A stretch of 6,623 nucleotides of DNA from Candidatus Pelagibacter sp. (GTDB lineage Bacteria > Pseudomonadota > Alphaproteobacteria > Pelagibacterales > Pelagibacteraceae): contig JAOIRP010000026.1 of assembly GCA_028221385.1 (NCBI GenBank), positions 1-6,623 of the forward strand. The letters run 5' to 3'. Below, piece by piece: positions 5,793 through 6,623 of the stretch. Under the pieces are notes generated by a model. The model was not told the origin of the DNA, ran no database searches, and saw only the letters and a program-made list of their open reading frames with translations. Both the position numbers and the translations under genes were made by a program. Position 1 is the stretch's first letter. Each line of letters begins with the position of its first letter.

Positions 5793-6623
5793 TCAAAAAA
5801 AATTATTTTTACAGATGGACTAATTGATTTAGCTCAACCAAGATTAGGTACTAAAGTTATATACAAAACTGATGAATTTTTTGCTTCAGCAAGTAGAATT
5901 ATTGACTCTTCGCCTGCAGTTTTTAAGGAGGGGTTATTTGATAAAAATGGTAAATGGATGGATGGTTGGGAGTCTAGAAGAAAAAGAACTAAAGGGCATG
6001 ATTACATAATTTTAAGATTAGGAAAACCTGGTTCTATTAAAAAAGTTGATGTTGATACTTCACACTTTAATGGAAACCAGCCAGCAATGATTTCTATTGA
6101 AGGAACGAACTCTATTTCAAATAAAATAAATCAATTTAAATGGGAACCATTACTTTCTAAAAAAAAAACAAAAGCAAATAGCCATCACTTTTTTACTATA
6201 AATAATAAGAAAATTTTTACACATATTAAATTTAATATTTTTCCTGATGGTGGTGTTGCTCGATTAAGATTATTTGGCTCTATTGCAAAATCTAACAAAT
6301 TAAAAAATAAAAAAACAAATCTTGCATCACTTCTAGATGGTGCGTCTGTGATTGCTTGTAACAATGAACATTTTGGTAAAGCTGAAAATATTTTAGCACC
6401 CGGTAAAGCTAAAAATATGGGTGATGGATGGGAGACAAGGAGAAGACGTGGTCCAGGATTTGATTGGTTAATACTAAATTCTTTGGTAGGAAAAGAAATT
6501 GATAAAATTGAAATATCTACTCATCACTTTAAAGGTAACTTTCCAAACCGTTGTTCATTACAAGCGACTTATATATCAAAATCAAAAAATTCAAAAACAA
6601 TTGTAAATTCTTCAGTGAAATGG
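5790..6623 (+). CDS. alc: Allantoicase (allantoate amidinohydrolase), 3' end cut by window
   Basis: Allantoicase splits allantoate into ureidoglycolate and urea, the step directly after PuuE. The frame is open for 278 codons to the window end. The family is usually about 330-340 residues, so roughly 50-60 residues are missing because of the window edge, not a mutation. The family's two repeated domains are visible: the first has MDGWESRRKRTKGHDYIILRLG (57-78, with WESRR) and VDTSHFNGNQP (88-98), and ends in PDGGVARLRLFG (152-163); the second has GDGWETRRRRGPGFDWLIL (211-229) and ISTHHFKGNFPNRCSLQA (242-259). The second copy of the PDGGVARLR-like segment should lie beyond the edge. An A10 run at 6159-6168 encodes three lysines in the linker part of domain one. 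No signal peptide is seen, so it is cytoplasmic. The urea and ureidoglycolate made would need urease or a lyase encoded elsewhere. Confidence 0.93.
   Translation, partial: MSKKIIFTDGLIDLAQPRLGTKVIYKTDEFFASASRIIDSSPAVFKEGLFDKNGKWMDGWESRRKRTKGHDYIILRLGKPGSIKKVDVDTSHFNGNQPAMISIEGTNSISNKINQFKWEPLLSKKKTKANSHHFFTINNKKIFTHIKFNIFPDGGVARLRLFGSIAKSNKLKNKKTNLASLLDGASVIACNNEHFGKAENILAPGKAKNMGDGWETRRRRGPGFDWLILNSLVGKEIDKIEISTHHFKGNFPNRCSLQATYISKSKNSKTIVNSSVKW

Noticed and set aside
6159..6623. Allantoicase as a frameshifted pseudogene
   Set aside because: The frame stays open with family motifs on both sides of the A10 run up to the window end; the missing C-terminus is explained by the edge.

Overview
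The window is strongly AT-rich and very densely coded. It holds a three-gene leftward block and a three-gene rightward block that diverge from a 27-nt spacer at about 3631-3657. The base composition, gene gaps of a few nucleotides and the alphaproteobacterial style of the proteins suggest a streamlined marine alphaproteobacterium of the SAR11/Pelagibacterales type. That placement is an inference from composition and protein style, not from a marker gene.

Leftward block, read from 3630 down to 20: csaA (CsaA-type tRNA-binding/chaperone protein), a LysE/RhtB-family amino-acid exporter, and acnA (TCA-cycle aconitase). The gaps are 5 and 6 nt, so one transcript is likely. Two nt beyond the acnA stop, a new ATG opens on the same strand and runs off the left edge. 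It may be the first codons of a fourth gene.

Rightward block, from 3658 to the right edge: an ArgE-type M20 deacetylase, a PuuE-type allantoinase, and an allantoicase cut off by the window end. The last two genes overlap by one base (TAATG). The two assigned enzymes are consecutive steps of purine/ureide breakdown: allantoin to allantoate, then allantoate to ureidoglycolate plus urea. The block is therefore best read as part of a nitrogen-salvage operon whose remaining genes lie to the right. The ArgE-like enzyme is the least explained member, because it is a close match to acetylornithine deacetylase yet sits at the head of a ureide cluster.

No tRNA, rRNA, CRISPR, mobile element or intrinsic terminator was seen, and no gene-free stretch exceeds about 40 nt. 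None of the start codons has a convincing Shine-Dalgarno sequence, and puuE has a good-looking promoter placed so that its mRNA would be almost leaderless. I found no clear sign of a new multi-gene system. The most interesting points are the role of the ArgE-like enzyme, the compact promoters and a long A-run inside the allantoicase gene.
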